Positions 53,006 through 54,800 of a DNA stretch of 54,800 nucleotides are shown here, piece by piece. The notes beneath the pieces are model-generated. The model made no database searches. It was given only the letters and a program-made list of their open reading frames with translations, and had not been told where the DNA came from. The translations under genes were made by a program, and so were the position numbers. The stretch comes from an uncultured Bacteroides sp. (GTDB taxonomy: Bacteria > Bacteroidota > Bacteroidia > Bacteroidales > Bacteroidaceae), in contig CAAFUN010000011.1 in assembly GCA_900766195.1 (NCBI GenBank), positions 1 through 54,800 of the forward strand, in the 5' to 3' direction. The first letter of the stretch is position 1, and each line of letters opens with the position of its first letter.

Positions 53006-54800
53006 ATGAAAAGATATTTTTTACTGGTACTTGTCAGTATGATAGGTGCTCAGTTGCTTTTTGCCCAGACAAAGAGTACTATTTATGGCACTGTGGTAGA
53101 TCAAAATAATCGTCCCATCTCAGATATTTCGGTAAGTATAGAAGGTACCTCTATAGGTACCCTGACCGATGAAAAAGGACAATATACCATTAGTTTGCCA
53201 AAAGGTGAATATACCTTGGTGGCTTCTTCCATAGAATATGAGTCGCAGAAGAAGAAAATAAGTATTACGGATATCGGAAAGAAGCGCGTTAATATCACTT
53301 TGGGTGAGAAGGTACACGGACTTGATGAAGTGATGGTTTATGGTAAATCCACCCCTCAGAAATTGCGTGAGGGAGCATTCTCAATGAATGTGATTCAGAT
53401 AGACAAACTGGCTAATACTAGTTCCAATGTGAATCAGATATTGAGGCAAACAACAGGTGTCTCCATTCGTGAAGATGGGGGAGTAGGTTCCGATTTCACT
53501 TTCAAGATAAACGGGTTGGATGCCAAGATCTTTATTGACGGCGTACCTATGGAGAACTTCGGAAGTTCGATGAGCATCAACAATATACCGGTCAACCTGG
53601 TAGAGCGTATTGAAATATATAAAGGAGTGGTACCTGCATACTTGGGAACTGATGTGCTGGGTGGTGCAGTTAACATCATCACTAAACGGAAAGACAAAAA
53701 GTTTCTCGACCTAAGCTACGGTTATGGTTCTTTCAATACTCATCAAGCCTCTATTGTAGGCAATTATAGCAATCATAAAACGGGACTGACCGTAAAGACA
53801 AACGGGTTTTACAATTACTCTGATAATGATTATACCATGTATTCCAACAAAGAGTATAATATTTCCATTGAAAAGGTTGAAAACGGACATTATGTGCCAA
53901 TGGATAAAGCCAAACGTTTTCATGATAGATATCACTCAATAATGGGACAGTTGGAAGTAGGATTTGAAAACAAAAAATGGGCAGATCAGTTCTTGCTGGG
54001 TTTCCTCTACTCGGCCAATAATAAACAAAACCAATTGGGTGCCACAATAAATGCTGTTAAGGGAGGGCAGTGGTCAGAAAGTAAATACATAATGCCCACA
54101 TTGACTTATAAGAAAAACAACTTCCTTACAAAAGGGCTTTACGCTTATGCTTATTTATCTTATTCGAAGAATACGGTAAACGTACAAGATACGGCAACTT
54201 ACAACTATGATTGGACGGGTAAATGGGTTGTTCCTCATTCTACAACATTGGATAAAAGCCATATGAAATATGTATACGATAATCTTACTAGCAGGTTTAA
54301 TTTCAATTATGATTTGAATGACAGTAAAACACAGAGTCTTAATTTGAACTATAATTTCAATACGACCAAACAGAGAAACTATGATATGATGATGACCTCT
54401 TTTGAAAAGACTTATTTACCCAGTCGCTTGGGACGTCATATCGGAGGGATAGCATGGCAAAGTCAGTGGTTTAAAAACAAATTAATATCTATTATCTCTT
54501 TTAAGTATTACGGGCTACATGCCAACAAGACAATAGATGAAAGAGTATTGGGGAATAACAATACAGTATTATCAGGAGATATTGTAAAATATAAAAAGAA
54601 TTTTAACTACTATAGTGGAAGTTGGGCTCTCCGATACTTTATACAGGAAAGCCTGGGGCTGAAGTTTTCAGTGGAAAAGGCTTATAATCTACCTGCGATG
54701 ACGCAACTGTTTGGTGACGGACAAAACTATTTATCCAATTGGGACTTGAAACCGGAGCAGAGTAAAAACCTGAATATTGGTGCTTTTTACAGTGCATTTA
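53006..54800 (+). CDS. TonB-dependent outer-membrane receptor, truncated by the window edge
   Basis: At least 598 residues are present and the frame is open to the window end. The start at 53006 gives a signal peptide (MKRYFLLVLVSMIGAQLLFA). A CarboxypepD_reg-like domain (about 24-105, STIYGTVVDQNNRPISDISV) leads to a TonB-box-like GLDEVMVYG. The plug follows (INGLDAKIFIDGVPMENFG ... GVVPAYLGTDVLGGAVNIITK), then barrel strands. SusC hallmarks are absent. AYNLPAMTQLFGDG and NWDLKPEQSKNLNIG are typical of siderophore-type receptors. It has no STN signalling domain despite the nearby sigma/anti-sigma pair. The substrate is probably a metal chelate, by inference from the neighbours. Confidence 0.9.
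   Translation, partial: MKRYFLLVLVSMIGAQLLFAQTKSTIYGTVVDQNNRPISDISVSIEGTSIGTLTDEKGQYTISLPKGEYTLVASSIEYESQKKKISITDIGKKRVNITLGEKVHGLDEVMVYGKSTPQKLREGAFSMNVIQIDKLANTSSNVNQILRQTTGVSIREDGGVGSDFTFKINGLDAKIFIDGVPMENFGSSMSINNIPVNLVERIEIYKGVVPAYLGTDVLGGAVNIITKRKDKKFLDLSYGYGSFNTHQASIVGNYSNHKTGLTVKTNGFYNYSDNDYTMYSNKEYNISIEKVENGHYVPMDKAKRFHDRYHSIMGQLEVGFENKKWADQFLLGFLYSANNKQNQLGATINAVKGGQWSESKYIMPTLTYKKNNFLTKGLYAYAYLSYSKNTVNVQDTATYNYDWTGKWVVPHSTTLDKSHMKYVYDNLTSRFNFNYDLNDSKTQSLNLNYNFNTTKQRNYDMMMTSFEKTYLPSRLGRHIGGIAWQSQWFKNKLISIISFKYYGLHANKTIDERVLGNNNTVLSGDIVKYKKNFNYYSGSWALRYFIQESLGLKFSVEKAYNLPAMTQLFGDGQNYLSNWDLKPEQSKNLNIGAFYSAF

Overview
The window reads as chromosomal DNA of a Bacteroides-type gut bacterium (phylum Bacteroidota). 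It is AT-rich. It carries hybrid two-component systems, a SusC/SusD pair with lipoprotein partners, GH97, GH13 and GH76 glycosidases, a type B L31 protein, a six-domain ribosomal protein S1, and methylmalonyl-CoA (succinate-to-propionate) genes. Many genes have the Bacteroides -7 promoter box TAnnTTTG. No rRNA, tRNA, CRISPR array, phage or transposase gene was seen.

Layout. 1-6.6 kb: a hybrid two-component sensor/regulator followed by a SusB-type GH97 glucosidase. 6.7-9.2 kb: pepT and gcvT. 9.25-10.0 kb: first copy of a composite interspersed repeat. 10.0-15.4 kb (minus then plus): a class A penicillin-binding protein, rpmE2, a secreted endonuclease/phosphatase-fold protein and class II fructose-bisphosphate aldolase. 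15.6-31.3 kb: a polysaccharide-utilization locus (PUL) with a second hybrid sensor, a TIG/NHL lipoprotein, SusC, SusD, two surface-binding lipoproteins and a GH76 endo-alpha-1,6-mannanase. The gene order suggests an alpha-mannan (yeast mannan) locus. 31.4-34.7 kb (minus): a SusA-sized GH13 neopullulanase and a TPR protein. 34.9-37.7 kb (minus): methylmalonyl-CoA epimerase, carboxyltransferase, a small subunit and a biotin carrier. 37.8-44.5 kb (plus): a type II pantothenate kinase, a SIMPL protein, rpsA, RNase Z, a small secreted protein, and an ECF sigma / one-TM protein / periplasmic protein trio. 44.5-46.5 kb (minus): mazG and a DUF3810 metalloprotease-like protein. 46.7-49.5 kb: valS behind a tandem hairpin array. 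49.6 kb to the end: an ECF sigma factor, a DUF4374/XusB-like lipoprotein, the second (inverted) copy of the composite repeat, a short anti-sigma and a truncated TonB receptor, which together suggest iron or siderophore uptake.

Main points for a second look. (1) The GH97 and GH13 genes lie 27 kb apart on opposite strands, yet share a 15-bp motif (CCTTGMAAACGTTTG) in the same orientation and about 96 bp before each start codon. This suggests one regulator controls a dispersed starch/maltose set. (2) A composite repeat of about 750 bp occurs twice in inverted orientation and brackets about 42 kb. It has iteron-like GTGTAGGAT clusters, a coding-like micro-ORF and a GC-rich hairpin module. (3) The predicted 5' leader of valS holds five tandem 21-22 bp hairpin units. 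(4) An ECF/anti-sigma/TonB/DUF4374 locus has the composite repeat lodged inside it.
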